Positions 24,242 through 34,259 of a stretch of 64,000 nt of DNA are shown one piece after another. Made by a program: the position numbers and the translations under genes. Numbering within the stretch: the stretch's first letter is position 1; the number at the start of each line of letters is the position of its first letter. The notes under the pieces are model-generated. The model did no database searches, was not told the origin of the DNA, and saw nothing but the letters and a program-made list of their open reading frames with translations. This DNA comes from Psychroserpens jangbogonensis (GTDB lineage Bacteria > Bacteroidota > Bacteroidia > Flavobacteriales > Flavobacteriaceae). The stretch lies in NCBI RefSeq assembly GCF_000797465.1, contig NZ_JSWG01000015.1, forward strand, positions 124,001-188,000. The letters are read 5' to 3'.

Positions 24242-24338
24242 TATGTTTGCTTCAGCTTAACCTACTTATTACATATTACCGGTGTCCCCAAATCTGGTAA
24301 TAGAACTGAAAAGGACGAAACTTATGTTTCGTCCTTTT
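24242..24338 (+). ncRNA. Candidate small RNA with its own promoter and terminator
   Basis: A TATGTTTG box at 24242-24249 matches TAnnTTTG, with a TTG 20 bp upstream (24219-24221), within the known -33 spacing. A transcript from about 24254 would run to the hairpin terminator ending at 24338, about 85 nt. It has an inner hairpin (ATTACC 24275-24280 with GGTAAT 24296-24301) and a weak outer pairing (TTCAG 24251-24255 with CTGAA 24306-24310). No open frame of useful length lies on it. The terminator also serves the exporter gene on the other strand, so it is not independent evidence. I do not recognise a known RNA family. Confidence 0.4.
24309..24338. terminator. Bidirectional terminator
   Basis: A perfect 13-bp stem, AAAAGGACGAAAC (24309-24321) with GTTTCGTCCTTTT (24326-24338), and a 4-nt loop. 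It lies 26 bp beyond the stop of the minus-strand exporter gene and would also end a plus-strand RNA from 24254. Confidence 0.85.
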
Positions 24339-24363
24339 CTTATTTAATAAGATATTAGATTGT

Positions 24364-26190
24364 TTATTCGAAGCTTTGCATGTCTACCAATTTCTTGTAA
24401 ACACCATTTTTAGCTATAAGTTCATTATGAGTTCCTTGTTCTGCAATTTCTCCTTTTTGCATGACAACTATCTCATCTGCATTTTGAATGGTTGAGAGTC
24501 TGTGCGCTATGACAATAGACGTTCTATTTTTCATCATATTCTCAAGAGCGACTTGAACTATTCGTTCACTTTCAGTGTCTAAAGCCGAAGTTGCTTCATC
24601 CAATATCATGATAGGAGGGTTTTTCAATACTGCTCTGGCAATACTTAATCGTTGCTTTTGTCCACCAGAAAGTTTGCCGCCAGAATCTCCTATATTAGAA
24701 TCTAATCCGTCTTTTAAATCTTTTACAAATTCCCAGGCATTTGCAATTTTTAAAGCGACTATAATGTCTTCATCAGAAGCATCTTGTTTACCAATGAGTA
24801 TATTATTTCTAATCGAATCATTAAATAATATAGAATCTTGAGTTACTAATCCCATTAATCCTCGTACAGAATGTTTTGTCATTTCTCTAATGTCAACACC
24901 ATCTATTGAGATATTCCCTTTATTTACATCATAGAAACGTGTTACGAGATTGGCAATTGTAGATTTACCACTACCAGATTGTCCAACCAATGCTACCGTC
25001 TTTCCTTTAGGAACTTTAATACTGAAGTTTTTCAATACTAAATCGTCTTCATATTTGAAGGATACATCATTTATTTCTATTGCTGAATTAAAATCTATTT
25101 TTTCAATTGCACCTTCTTTATCTTTTAAAGGACTATTAGTTTCTAAAATTTCTAAAATACGATCAGCTGCAGCATTTCCTGCTTTAACTTTATAACTTGC
25201 TTTACTAATCGCTTTTGCAGGTGTCAAAATTTGATAAGCTAAAGCCATATATCCAATAAATGCACCTCCAGATAAGGTTTGTTCAACCATAACCATGTTT
25301 CCACCATACCATAAAAGACAAGCAATTGTGGCAATTCCTAAAACTTCACTGATTGGTGATGCTAAATTCTGACGATGAGTCAATGTGTTTGAAAACCTAA
25401 AAAACCGACCCGTAGACTCTTGAAACTTTCCATTGAAACGTTCTTCAGAATTAAAACCTTTAATCACTTTTAAGCCTCCAAGAGTTTCTTCTAGAGTAGA
25501 TAAAAACACACCTTGTTCTCGTTGTACGCGTTCTGATTTTCGCTTTAAACTTTTTCCAATTCTTGAAATAATAAATCCAGCTATAGGAATAAAAATAAAA
25601 ACAAAAATGGTTAGTTTAGTTGATAGTAGAAACATCGTTATTATTGAAAAAAGTATCGTTAAAGGCTCTTTTACAATCAATTCTAAAACAGATAACATGG
25701 AACTTTTTACCTCGCTAACATCACCCGAAATACGAGCAATAATATCACCTTTACGCTTTTCAGAATAATATGAAATAGGGAGTGTAATTACTTTATCGTA
25801 AACCTCGTTTCTAATATCTTTGAGTATCCCATTTCTTAAAAAGGTAATGAAGAAAAGTGCCAGATAATTAAAAATATTCTTTAATAAGAACATGCCAATA
25901 ATTAAAACAATCATGTATAGTAATGCACGTTGCGGACCATGAAGTTCTGTGGTGCTTGTTACTAGATAATTTAGATATGTTTCTGCATAGTCTTTTGCAC
26001 TTCCAATTTCTTCGTAAGACGGTTTAATGTGTACTTTTTTGCTTTCTCCAAATAATACATTAATCATTGGCATAAGCGATAACATTGCTAAAGTGCTAAA
26101 CAAAGCATAAAAAACATTGCATATGATGTTTAGAATAGCATATCGCTTATACGGAAGTAAAAATCGAGAAAGTTTCTTTATATAATTCAT
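24364..26190 (-). CDS. ABC exporter, permease fused to ATPase (MsbA-like)
   Basis: A 608-residue half-transporter. The N-terminal 330 residues hold six transmembrane helices with long cytoplasmic loops. The ATPase domain has Walker A GQSGSGKST, signature LSGGQKQR, Walker B IMILDEATSALD and the H-loop IVIAHRLST. It resembles the MsbA/lipid A exporter group and would work as a homodimer in the inner membrane. Substrate cannot be told; a lipid, drug or peptide are possible. The ATG shares one base with the stop of the phosphosugar mutase gene, so the two are translated together. Confidence 0.9.
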   Translation of the reverse strand: MNYIKKLSRFLLPYKRYAILNIICNVFYALFSTLAMLSLMPMINVLFGESKKVHIKPSYEEIGSAKDYAETYLNYLVTSTTELHGPQRALLYMIVLIIGMFLLKNIFNYLALFFITFLRNGILKDIRNEVYDKVITLPISYYSEKRKGDIIARISGDVSEVKSSMLSVLELIVKEPLTILFSIITMFLLSTKLTIFVFIFIPIAGFIISRIGKSLKRKSERVQREQGVFLSTLEETLGGLKVIKGFNSEERFNGKFQESTGRFFRFSNTLTHRQNLASPISEVLGIATIACLLWYGGNMVMVEQTLSGGAFIGYMALAYQILTPAKAISKASYKVKAGNAAADRILEILETNSPLKDKEGAIEKIDFNSAIEINDVSFKYEDDLVLKNFSIKVPKGKTVALVGQSGSGKSTIANLVTRFYDVNKGNISIDGVDIREMTKHSVRGLMGLVTQDSILFNDSIRNNILIGKQDASDEDIIVALKIANAWEFVKDLKDGLDSNIGDSGGKLSGGQKQRLSIARAVLKNPPIMILDEATSALDTESERIVQVALENMMKNRTSIVIAHRLSTIQNADEIVVMQKGEIAEQGTHNELIAKNGVYKKLVDMQSFE

Positions 26191-27920
26191 TAATTTAATT
26201 TCATATCCCTAAGGATAGCGTCAATTCTAGCTTCCAATTTTTGTTCCGTAACATTAAATGCTGACACATTGTCTAATGTTGTATTTACACTGATGTAGAA
26301 CTTAATTTTAGGTTCTGTACCACTTGGACGTAAAGCAATTTTACTTCCGTCTTCGGTATAGTAAATTAAAACATTAGATTTAGGTATATCGATTGTTGTT
26401 TCTTTTCCAGTACTAAAATCTTTTACAATTGATAGTTGATAATCTTCAATTCGAATCACCTTAGAGCCATTTACTTCTTGTAACGGATTTTCACGAGCAT
26501 CAACCATCATTTGTTTGATTTCCTGTGCACCTTCAATTCCTTTTTTAGTTATAGCAACTAAACGTTCTTTGTAAAAACCATGTTCTAGGTAGAGCTCTAT
26601 TAATTCTTTGTATACTGAAATGCCTTTGTCTTTAGCTTGCGCTGCAATCTCACAAGCAAGAAGAGTAGAAGTGACAGCATCTTTATCTCTAACAAAATCA
26701 CCAACCATAAAGCCAAAACTTTCTTCTCCACCACCAATAAAATCCATAGTAGAGAAATCTTCAATCATCTTAGCAATCCATTTAAAACCAGTTAAACCAA
26801 TTTTACAATCTACATTGTAAGAATTTGCAAGAACAGACATCATAGGTGTTGATACAATTGTAGAACCAACAAATTGATTGCCATTAATTTTATTATTGTT
26901 TTTCCATTGTTTTAATAGAAAATTGGTCATTAGCAACATGGTTTGATTACCATTAAGTATTACTAGTTCACCTTCAAGATTTCTAACCACAACACCTAAT
27001 CGATCGCAATCTGGATCAGTACCAATTACAATATCGCCATCAACCTTTGTAGCTAGTTCAACAGCCATTTTTAGTGCTTCAGGCTCTTCTGGGTTTGGTG
27101 ATTTAACTGTTGGGAAATCTCCGTTAGGTTCGCGTTGTTCTTCAACAATGTTTACATTAGTGTAACCAGCGCGTTTTAGTGTTTCTGGAATGGACGTAAT
27201 AGACGTTCCGTGTAAAGAAGTGAAAACGATATTTAAATTTTCTTTAGCTTCAGTAGATGTGTTAAAGCTTCCGTTTTTTATAGATTCATTAATAAAAATA
27301 TCATCTACATCTTTTCCTATATATTCAATTAGATTCTCATTAGCTTCAAACTTGATTTCAGAATAGTCCAAACGATTAATCTCTGCAATAATCTCAGCAT
27401 CTTGAGGTGGTACTAATTGCCCACCATCTTGCCAGTATACTTTATAACCGTTGTATTCTGGTGGATTATGAGATGCAGTTAAAACAATTCCACTATGACA
27501 ATTTAAATGTTTTAATGTGAATGATAATTCTGGAGTAGGACGTAAGTCTTCAAAAAGAAACACTTTAATTCCGTTAGCAGAAAACACATCAGCAACAACT
27601 TTAGCTAATGATTTACTGTTATGTCTGCAATCAAATGCTATGGCTACTTTTAGATCTTCGCCAGGAAAAGATTGCTTTAAATAATTACTTAAACCTTGGG
27701 TGTTTTTACCAAGGGTAAATTTATTAATACGATTAGTCCCAATTCCCATTACACCTCGCATTCCACCAGTTCCAAATTCAAGATTTTTGTAAAAACTCTC
27801 CGTAAGTTCTTTGGTGTCGTTTGCAATTAAATTTTTTATATAATCTTTGGTTTCTTTGTCGAAAGCAGGTGTTAGCCAAGTGTTTACGCGTTCTAAAAGT
27901 TGAGATTCAATATATTTCAT
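26190..27920 (-). CDS. Phosphoglucomutase/phosphomannomutase family enzyme
   Basis: A 576-residue alpha-D-phosphohexomutase. The phosphoserine loop is [13 protein letters not shown], the metal loop [10 protein letters not shown], the sugar-binding loop GGEESFGF and the phosphate-binding loop [12 protein letters not shown]. All are intact. The length fits the PgcA/phosphopentomutase-like subgroup rather than the 450-residue GlmM group. It interconverts 1- and 6-phosphosugars and may feed envelope sugar synthesis, which fits the nearby exporter and glycosyltransferase. Confidence 0.92.
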   Translation of the reverse strand: MKYIESQLLERVNTWLTPAFDKETKDYIKNLIANDTKELTESFYKNLEFGTGGMRGVMGIGTNRINKFTLGKNTQGLSNYLKQSFPGEDLKVAIAFDCRHNSKSLAKVVADVFSANGIKVFLFEDLRPTPELSFTLKHLNCHSGIVLTASHNPPEYNGYKVYWQDGGQLVPPQDAEIIAEINRLDYSEIKFEANENLIEYIGKDVDDIFINESIKNGSFNTSTEAKENLNIVFTSLHGTSITSIPETLKRAGYTNVNIVEEQREPNGDFPTVKSPNPEEPEALKMAVELATKVDGDIVIGTDPDCDRLGVVVRNLEGELVILNGNQTMLLMTNFLLKQWKNNNKINGNQFVGSTIVSTPMMSVLANSYNVDCKIGLTGFKWIAKMIEDFSTMDFIGGGEESFGFMVGDFVRDKDAVTSTLLACEIAAQAKDKGISVYKELIELYLEHGFYKERLVAITKKGIEGAQEIKQMMVDARENPLQEVNGSKVIRIEDYQLSIVKDFSTGKETTIDIPKSNVLIYYTEDGSKIALRPSGTEPKIKFYISVNTTLDNVSAFNVTEQKLEARIDAILRDMKLN

Positions 27921-27998
27921 GATTTAAAAAGTATGCTGTAAAAGTAAGTATTTCACAATGTGTTATTTGTAAACTTGATGTTTATTTTGAACTCAAGT

Positions 27999-28946
27999 TT
28001 ATAGGTTTAATTCTTGTTTTATGAGGTAGCGTTGTTTGTTTTCTTTGGTTCTTAAAATTATTTCTCCTAAAAATCCAGCAACAAAAAATTGTGTGCCAAT
28101 TATCATAGTTGACATGGCAATATAAAACTGAGGTCGTTGTGTAATTAATCTTCCAGAAGGATTTAAGAAAAGCTTATCAATACCAAGATAAATTGAAAAA
28201 GCTAAACCAATACCAAACATTAAAACTCCTAAAGCACCAAAGAGATGCATAGGACGTTTTCCAAAACGTGAAATAAACCATATGGTTATTAAATCTAAAA
28301 AGCCATTTATAAAACGGTCCATTCCAAATTTTGTTTCTCCATATTTTCTTGCCTGATGCTTCACTACTTTTTCTCCAATATTCGTAAAACCAGCATTTTT
28401 TGCAAGGACAGGAATATAACGATGCATTTCACCACTTACTTCTATGTTCTTAACTACTTTATTATCGTAAGCTTTTAAACCACAATTAAAGTCATTTAGT
28501 TTGACGCCTGAAGTTCTTCTGGCTGCCCAATTAAATAATTTTGAAGGTATATTTTTAGATATTATAGAATCATATCGTTTTTTCTTCCATCCAGAAACCA
28601 AATCGTATTTCTCAACAATAATCATATTGTAAAGCTCAGGGATTTCATCAGGATTGTCTTGCAAGTCGGCATCCATAGTTATTACAACATCACCTTGTGC
28701 TTTAGAGAAACCTGCATGTAAGGCTTGTGATTTTCCGAAATTCTTAAGAAATCGAATGCCTTTAACATTCTCATCCATTTGAGAAAGTTGCATAATAGTT
28801 AACCAAGAATCATCAGTGCTGCCATCATCTATAAAAATGATTTCATACGAAAAACGATTGGACTGCATGACTTTTGCAATCCAATCGTATAGTTCTTTTA
28901 AAGAGTCTTGTTCGTTAAGTAGTGGTATGACTACTGATATATTCAT
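27999..28946 (-). CDS. Membrane-bound family 2 glycosyltransferase
   Basis: A 315-residue enzyme. The GT-A domain has SVVIPLLNEQDSL at the start, IFIDDGSTDDSW and the metal motif in DADLQDNPDE. Two C-terminal transmembrane helices follow (about 233-255 and 272-295). It belongs to the DPM1/ArnC-like group that transfers sugars to polyprenyl phosphate at the inner membrane. The sugar cannot be told. It is the gene before the phosphosugar mutase, 78 bp away on the same strand. Confidence 0.9.
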   Translation of the reverse strand: MNISVVIPLLNEQDSLKELYDWIAKVMQSNRFSYEIIFIDDGSTDDSWLTIMQLSQMDENVKGIRFLKNFGKSQALHAGFSKAQGDVVITMDADLQDNPDEIPELYNMIIVEKYDLVSGWKKKRYDSIISKNIPSKLFNWAARRTSGVKLNDFNCGLKAYDNKVVKNIEVSGEMHRYIPVLAKNAGFTNIGEKVVKHQARKYGETKFGMDRFINGFLDLITIWFISRFGKRPMHLFGALGVLMFGIGLAFSIYLGIDKLFLNPSGRLITQRPQFYIAMSTMIIGTQFFVAGFLGEIILRTKENKQRYLIKQELNL

Positions 28947-29001
28947 TCAACAATTTTAAATAGTTTAATATTCAAAAGTACTGATTTTTTTTAAGCTCTA
29001 G

Positions 29002-29520
29002 TTACGAGTTACTTTTCATTACTAATCCACCAATTAATGACCAGATCAAACCAAATATTGCGCTCATAGCTATCCAGAATGCAGATCCAATGAATGGATT
29101 AAACATCGCTTCCATGAATTTCATACTTTGATCAATTTGTGCTTGTGGCATATCAGGATTCCCTTCTATCATTTTTTCAGCTGTAACTTCCATTAGTTGT
29201 GGAAGGAATTCTGGATCAATAACAAAATTAAAAAGAAGTCCATAAAGGATATAAATTATTGCACTTATTACACCAATAACAACACCTAGTTTAATTGCGC
29301 TTCCAACTGTTAATACATTAGCGTTATATTTTTTGTACTTGCTTATTGCATACATGATCACTATTGGGAAAAGAATATAATATGTTACAGAAGGCCATTG
29401 AGCACCTTCCATAGCCTGTCCTGTGACATAACTTATTACATTTAATACAATCATTACAACACCTAAAATGATACCGTAATTCATTGCAAATTTTCCTGTT
29501 GAAATCTTTTCTGTTTCCAT
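29002..29520 (-). CDS. DUF4199 family membrane protein
   Basis: A 172-residue protein with four transmembrane helices (about 14-32, 42-58, 72-98 and 140-165) and a short soluble loop containing VDPEFLPQLMEV and a methionine-rich amphipathic stretch. This matches DUF4199 proteins, which are frequent next to polyprenyl-sugar glycosyltransferase genes in Flavobacteriia. It lies 55 bp upstream of such a gene here. No biochemical role is known. Confidence 0.82.
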   Translation of the reverse strand: METEKISTGKFAMNYGIILGVVMIVLNVISYVTGQAMEGAQWPSVTYYILFPIVIMYAISKYKKYNANVLTVGSAIKLGVVIGVISAIIYILYGLLFNFVIDPEFLPQLMEVTAEKMIEGNPDMPQAQIDQSMKFMEAMFNPFIGSAFWIAMSAIFGLIWSLIGGLVMKSNS

Positions 29521-29613
29521 AATTGAGTTAATTAATTAGTTAATATGTTTAGTTAGTATATTCTTGTTTAAATTTGTTACAAATGTTTGATAAATAAAAA
29601 AAGAAATAATTTA

Positions 29614-29643
29614 TTGGTAATTTACAAAAATTACTTAAATTTG
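29614..29643 (+). promoter_or_regulatory. Housekeeping promoter of the L31 gene
   Basis: TTG at 29614-29616, 19-bp spacer, TAAATTTG at 29636-29643. Both elements match the Bacteroidota -33/-7 consensus and lie 37 bp before the ATG. The same 19-bp spacing recurs at the L34 promoter. Confidence 0.7.
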
Positions 29644-29680
29644 CACCTCCAAAATAGTAAGGATTTTAAAGAATAAAGAG

Positions 29681-29932
29681 ATGAAAAAAGGAATACATCC
29701 AGAGAATTATAGACTTGTAGCGTTTAAAGATATGTCAAATGAAGACGTGTTTTTAACAAAGTCAACAGCAGATACTAGTGAAACTCTTGAAGTTGATGGT
29801 ACTGAATACCCATTGGTAAAATTAGAAATTTCAAGAACATCTCATCCATTTTACACTGGTAAATCTAAATTAGTAGATACAGCTGGTCGAATTGATAAGT
29901 TCAAAAACAAATACGCTAAATTTAAGAAATAA
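29681..29932 (+). CDS. rpmE2: 50S ribosomal protein L31, type B
   Basis: An 83-residue L31 with the usual N-terminus [13 protein letters not shown] and the [11 protein letters not shown] signature. It has no cysteine, so it is the zinc-independent form. It is monocistronic with a clear promoter and terminator. It is part of the large ribosomal subunit at the central protuberance. Confidence 0.96.
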   Translation: MKKGIHPENYRLVAFKDMSNEDVFLTKSTADTSETLEVDGTEYPLVKLEISRTSHPFYTGKSKLVDTAGRIDKFKNKYAKFKK

Positions 29933-29954
29933 GCGTTTTACAATTTTATATATG

Positions 29955-29986
29955 AAGCCTTCAGGATTTATCCCGAAGGCTTTTTT
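29955..29986 (+). terminator. Terminator of the L31 gene
   Basis: GCCTTC (29957-29962) pairs with GAAGGC (29975-29980), with an inner GGA/TCC extension and a run of six T. It begins 23 bp after the stop codon. Confidence 0.85.
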
Positions 29987-30038
29987 GTTACCTACAATTG
30001 CTTTACATTTGAAATAACCAATAATTTCAAACATAGTC

Positions 30039-31220
30039 ATGAACTACATTCTTTTTGATGGTCCTTCACGTAATAATTTATTGCCTTTTACATTCACTAG
30101 ACCAGTAGCAGAAATAAGAGTTGGTATTTTAACCATTAGAGAAAAGTGGGAAAAGCATTTAGGATTTACCACAACTACTTTAACGGAAGAGTATCTTTCT
30201 GAAAAATTTCCAATGGTTGAAATGGATTCTAATGTAATGATTAATGCGTCATATTTACCTAGCAAAGAATTGGTGATTATGGTAAAAAATCTTGGAGAAA
30301 ATCAAGCCATCTTCAAGGATGAAGATGTGATTGCCTTCTTTTCTAAAGATACGCAGGATGAAGTTGATTTTGATTCATATGAAGCTATCGAATATGATGC
30401 AGATCTAATTAAAATTGAACATACTTGGGATATTTTTTCAAAAAATGGTGACGCTATTCAAGAAGATTTTGAATTATTAACGCATGATCGTAAATCACAA
30501 CCTATTCCAGATTCTAACAATTGTATTAATGCTCAAAATATTTTTATTGAAGAAGGTGCTAAACTTGAGTTTGCGACATTAAATGCAAGTTCTGGGCCAA
30601 TTTATATTGGTAAAGATGCCGAAGTTATGGAAGGAAGCTTAGTTAGAGGTCCTTTTGCACTTTGCGAACATGCAACACTTAAGTTAGGAGCTAAAATTTA
30701 TGGACCAACGACTGTTGGACCACATAGTAAAGTTGGAGGAGAGGTGAACAATTCTGTATTATTTGGGTACTCTAATAAAGGTCATGATGGCTTTTTAGGG
30801 AATTCAGTGATAGGAGAATGGTGTAATCTTGGCGCAGACACTAATAATTCTAACTTGAAAAATAATTATGCTGAAGTTCGTCTTTGGAATTATGAGACGC
30901 AGGGATTTGCTAGAACTGGATTGCAGTTTTGTGGACTAATGATAGGAGATCACAGTAAATGTGGTATCAATACAATGTTTAATACTGGTACAGTTGTTGG
31001 AGTAAGTGCTAATATATTTGGAAGTGGTTTTCCAAGAAATTTTGTGCCTAGTTTTAGTTGGGGAGGAAATTCTGGATTCACTACTTATCTCACTAAAAAA
31101 GCGTTTGAAGTTGCCGAAGTGGTTATGAAGCGAAGAGATATTCAATTTTCAGATATAGAAAAAGCGATTCTTGAACATGTTTTTGAGGAGACCAAACAGT
31201 GGCGAAAAAAAGACGAATAA
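30039..31220 (+). CDS. GlmU-like sugar nucleotidyltransferase with hexapeptide repeats
   Basis: A 393-residue two-part protein. The N-terminal region begins MNYILFDGPSRNNLLPFTFTRP, typical of the Bacteroidota-specific GlmU-like proteins with an atypical nucleotidyltransferase fold. From about residue 165 the sequence is a left-handed beta-helix of hexapeptide repeats (IYIGKDAEVMEGS, LGAKIYGPTTVGPHSKVGG). It is thought to act on an aminosugar-phosphate, by similarity to GlmU, but the usual GlmU motif LAAGxGTRM is not present, so the reaction is uncertain. It is followed by an exported protein gene. Confidence 0.85.
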   Translation: MNYILFDGPSRNNLLPFTFTRPVAEIRVGILTIREKWEKHLGFTTTTLTEEYLSEKFPMVEMDSNVMINASYLPSKELVIMVKNLGENQAIFKDEDVIAFFSKDTQDEVDFDSYEAIEYDADLIKIEHTWDIFSKNGDAIQEDFELLTHDRKSQPIPDSNNCINAQNIFIEEGAKLEFATLNASSGPIYIGKDAEVMEGSLVRGPFALCEHATLKLGAKIYGPTTVGPHSKVGGEVNNSVLFGYSNKGHDGFLGNSVIGEWCNLGADTNNSNLKNNYAEVRLWNYETQGFARTGLQFCGLMIGDHSKCGINTMFNTGTVVGVSANIFGSGFPRNFVPSFSWGGNSGFTTYLTKKAFEVAEVVMKRRDIQFSDIEKAILEHVFEETKQWRKKDE

Positions 31221-31231
31221 ACTTAAATATA

Positions 31232-32137
31232 ATGAAAACTCACCTACTTATACTAGCTTTAGTAATTACAACTTCCGCTAGTTCCCAAAACGAAACATAT
31301 ACCTTAAAAAACATTTCCCTTAATGATGAGCTAAGCCAATATGGTGTGGTGAATGTTAAAGATAATGTTGTGTATTATTCACGTTATAAGGTCAGTAGTT
31401 TTGGTACTGTTGAACGAAATAGTGGTAATCAACAAATTTTCACATTATATCATGGTGAAATGACTGAAAATGGTGACATCATTAACACTAAAGAATTTAA
31501 GTCTTCAGATCGTTTTGTATTTAATAGTTCTACTGCTGGTTTTAGTAAAGATGGTAAGTATATGTACGTTACCACTAATGAAAAAAAGAGAGGAGATGTC
31601 TACAAATACGATGATAAAACTAGAAATCTTAGAATAGAAAGAGGAGAGTATGTTGAAGGAAAAGGATATATAAAATTTAAACCACTCCATTTTTGTGACC
31701 AACGCTATTCTTATGGTCATCCATCTGTAAGTCCTGATGGACAATATTTATATTTCACATCAAATATTCCAAGTGCTAAAGGACCAACTGATATTTTTAG
31801 AGTAAAAATTCTTGGAAACAACAAATATGGGAAACCTGAAAACCTTGGCGTAAAATTAAACTCTCCAAGAAAAGAAATGTTTCCATACTTAAGCTCAGAT
31901 AACACACTTTACTTTTCTTCAGATCGTGCAAAGGGTATTGGAGGTTTAGATTTGTACAAAGCAGAAATAGGACCTGATGGCAATTATGGTGTGCCAGAAT
32001 TAATGCCTGCACCATTTAATAGTGAAGCTGATGATATGTGTTTTGAACTTTTAGCAGATGGGAAATCAGGATATTTTACTTCCAATCGAGAAGGTGGTAA
32101 AGGAGAAGATGATATTTATTATTTTACTTTGGATTAG
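31232..32137 (+). CDS. Exported WD40-like (PD40) beta-propeller protein
   Basis: About 301 residues. The open frame extends to 31199 inside the previous gene, but the ATG at 31232 begins a clean signal peptide (MKTHLLILALVITTSASSQ) and is preferred. The mature part has PD40-type repeats such as GHPSVSPDGQYLYFTSN, PYLSSDNTLYFSSDR and FELLADGKSGYFTSNR. It resembles the propeller part of OmpA-associated TolB-like proteins but has no OmpA domain. It is probably periplasmic or outer-membrane associated. Confidence 0.82.
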   Translation: MKTHLLILALVITTSASSQNETYTLKNISLNDELSQYGVVNVKDNVVYYSRYKVSSFGTVERNSGNQQIFTLYHGEMTENGDIINTKEFKSSDRFVFNSSTAGFSKDGKYMYVTTNEKKRGDVYKYDDKTRNLRIERGEYVEGKGYIKFKPLHFCDQRYSYGHPSVSPDGQYLYFTSNIPSAKGPTDIFRVKILGNNKYGKPENLGVKLNSPRKEMFPYLSSDNTLYFSSDRAKGIGGLDLYKAEIGPDGNYGVPELMPAPFNSEADDMCFELLADGKSGYFTSNREGGKGEDDIYYFTLD

Positions 32138-32199
32138 ATTTGTTGTCTAGCTTTTAATTGCGCATAAATCCATTAACTAATCATTAAAATAAAATCATT

Positions 32200-32547
32200 A
32201 TGTTAGGAATTATTCTAATTGTATTAATAGGAAAGCAATTTTACAAGTTGGCCGAACAGCATAATCAAAATAAATGGCTGTTTGGAATTCTTGGAGCCTT
32301 AAGTTACTACTTAGGTGCGTTTATTGGCGGAATCATTTTAGCTGTTACTGACGAGTTTGTTAGTTTAGGAATCGATTGGGATAATAATTTACTAATGACT
32401 TTTGTTGCCATTCCTTTTAGTTTAGGAACTGTTTATATATTCTATTATCTTTTAAAGAAAAATTGGAAAAACACAGTGGTTCCATTAGATAGTAATGAAA
32501 TTCAAGATATTGGTAAAAACACTGAAGAATTAGAAGAGGAGAACTAG
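32200..32547 (+). CDS. Small membrane protein of unknown function
   Basis: A 115-residue protein with three hydrophobic segments (about 1-12, 27-49 and 63-83) and an acidic tail. It has no recognised motif. It ends 4 bp inside the convergent binding-protein gene. Similar small proteins are common in flavobacteria, with no known role. Confidence 0.7.
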   Translation: MLGIILIVLIGKQFYKLAEQHNQNKWLFGILGALSYYLGAFIGGIILAVTDEFVSLGIDWDNNLLMTFVAIPFSLGTVYIFYYLLKKNWKNTVVPLDSNEIQDIGKNTEELEEEN

Positions 32548-34178
32548 TTTTTCTTTACTCTTTTTAAATCTAATAAGTTGATTGGATTGATACCTAATCC
32601 AGAGACACTCTTTCTCGTGAAGCGAACGACTTCATCATAAAACAAAGGAACAACAGGTGTTTTAGCCATAACTAAACTGTCCATTTTAGTGTACAGTAAT
32701 TCACGTTCTTTTGTATCTGTAATAGTAAATGCGTCTTCATACCATTGGTCAAATAATTCGCTTTTAAAATGGGTGTAATTTGGACCGTTAGGCGCGAAAT
32801 TCTTACTATAATACAAAGACAAATAATTTTCTGCATCAGGATAATCTGCGACCCAACTCGCTCTAAACATATCTAATTTGCCATTGGCCTTAGCGTCTTT
32901 TAACGTTGCTGGAGGAATGACATCTATATTTACCACAATACCAATTTTCTGTAGTTCTCTTTGAATATACTCGCAAAAGCTTAAATAGTTACTGGTTGTA
33001 GTTATTGTAATTTCAGGACTTGCAATACCAGTTTCAGTTTTAAATTGCTGGACCAATTGTTTTGCTTTTTCAGGTTGAAAACTAAAACCTATAGAGTCGT
33101 CATAACCAGGTAAACCTTTTGGAATAAAGCCTCCATTAGCAGGAATACCAATACCATTTCGTAAATAGGTCATCATTTTTTGACGATCAAATCCATAATT
33201 AATTGCTTTTCTAAGAATATCAGATTGCAATTCTGGTAAATCAGATTCCATAAAAAATGCAAGATATTCTGTGTTTAGATATGGGCCACGAATCATATTG
33301 ACATCGTTTTCATATAAAGGCCTTAGATTCCCACTTGCAGTTAATATTTCATCCTTGTATGATGCATCTAAACCAGAAACGAAATCAATATTGCCTTGAG
33401 CAAATTGTAAAAATTCACTTTGCTTGTCTGGCAAAAAGGTAATGGCTACAGCTTCTAAATATGGTAATTGCTCTCCCTTAGAATCCGTCTCAAAGTAGAA
33501 ATTATTCTTTCTGAATACTAGTTTAAGATTTTCTTCCCAACGTTTTAGTTTAAAAGGGCCTGTTCCTATGGGATGCGATCTAAAATCAGTACTGTAATGC
33601 TCAACAATTTCCTTTGGAACTACTGAGCAATATTTCATAGTTAAGAGTCCGAGAAATGCCGGAAATGCTTGCTTTAAGCGAATTTGAAATAAGGTATCAT
33701 TTACAGCTTTGAAATCTTCTACTTTATTCAGTGTCCAACTTCCTGGCGATGCTATTTTCTTATCAAGTAAACGATTAAAACTATAAACAAAATCACTGGC
33801 TTTAACGATTCTGGTAGAATCTGTACCAAATAACTCATGGTTATGAAACTGTACATCATTCCGAAGTGTAAAAGAGTAGGTAAGTGCATCTTCAGAAATA
33901 GTCCAATCCGTTGCAATACATGGTTGTACATTTAAATTTTCATCCATTTGAACTAACCCGTTAAACAACTGATTGATTGCCCAAATATCTGCATTGTCTT
34001 TTGCGAATGCTGGATCTAGTGATCCAATGTTTTTATGTTCATTATATTTAAAAACAAGGTGTTTTTTATCAGAATTGGACTCATTTACACACGAAACGAG
34101 CAATAAAACAGCAAAAACACTTAAAATCATCATTGAAAATGAATATTTGCTTGACTCAGGTTTTAGGATATTGTTCAT
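32544..34178 (-). CDS. Oligopeptide-type ABC transporter substrate-binding lipoprotein
   Basis: A 544-residue family 5 extracellular solute-binding protein (OppA/DppA type). The lipobox is in VLLLVSC (about residue 30). Family stretches include SLDPAFAKDNADIWAINQLFNGLVQ, YSFTLRNDVQFHN, HPIGTGPFKLKRW and RKAINYGFDRQKMM. It has no permease or ATPase gene beside it, so it is either an orphan that works with a distant transporter or has another role in cell-wall peptide capture. It overlaps the convergent small gene by 4 bp. Confidence 0.88.
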   Translation of the reverse strand: MNNILKPESSKYSFSMMILSVFAVLLLVSCVNESNSDKKHLVFKYNEHKNIGSLDPAFAKDNADIWAINQLFNGLVQMDENLNVQPCIATDWTISEDALTYSFTLRNDVQFHNHELFGTDSTRIVKASDFVYSFNRLLDKKIASPGSWTLNKVEDFKAVNDTLFQIRLKQAFPAFLGLLTMKYCSVVPKEIVEHYSTDFRSHPIGTGPFKLKRWEENLKLVFRKNNFYFETDSKGEQLPYLEAVAITFLPDKQSEFLQFAQGNIDFVSGLDASYKDEILTASGNLRPLYENDVNMIRGPYLNTEYLAFFMESDLPELQSDILRKAINYGFDRQKMMTYLRNGIGIPANGGFIPKGLPGYDDSIGFSFQPEKAKQLVQQFKTETGIASPEITITTTSNYLSFCEYIQRELQKIGIVVNIDVIPPATLKDAKANGKLDMFRASWVADYPDAENYLSLYYSKNFAPNGPNYTHFKSELFDQWYEDAFTITDTKERELLYTKMDSLVMAKTPVVPLFYDEVVRFTRKSVSGLGINPINLLDLKRVKKN

Positions 34179-34184
34179 TAATTG

Positions 34185-34192
34185 TAAATTTG
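34185..34192 (+). promoter_or_regulatory. -7 box before mtaB
   Basis: TAAATTTG matches TAnnTTTG and lies 67 bp before the mtaB start, between it and the divergent binding-protein gene. No TTG at a standard spacing was seen. Confidence 0.4.
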
Positions 34193-34259
34193 CCCACTCT
34201 AAAATAGGAACGAGTAAATATAAATAGATTTCTGTGCTAACGGAAATACTAACTGAGAT

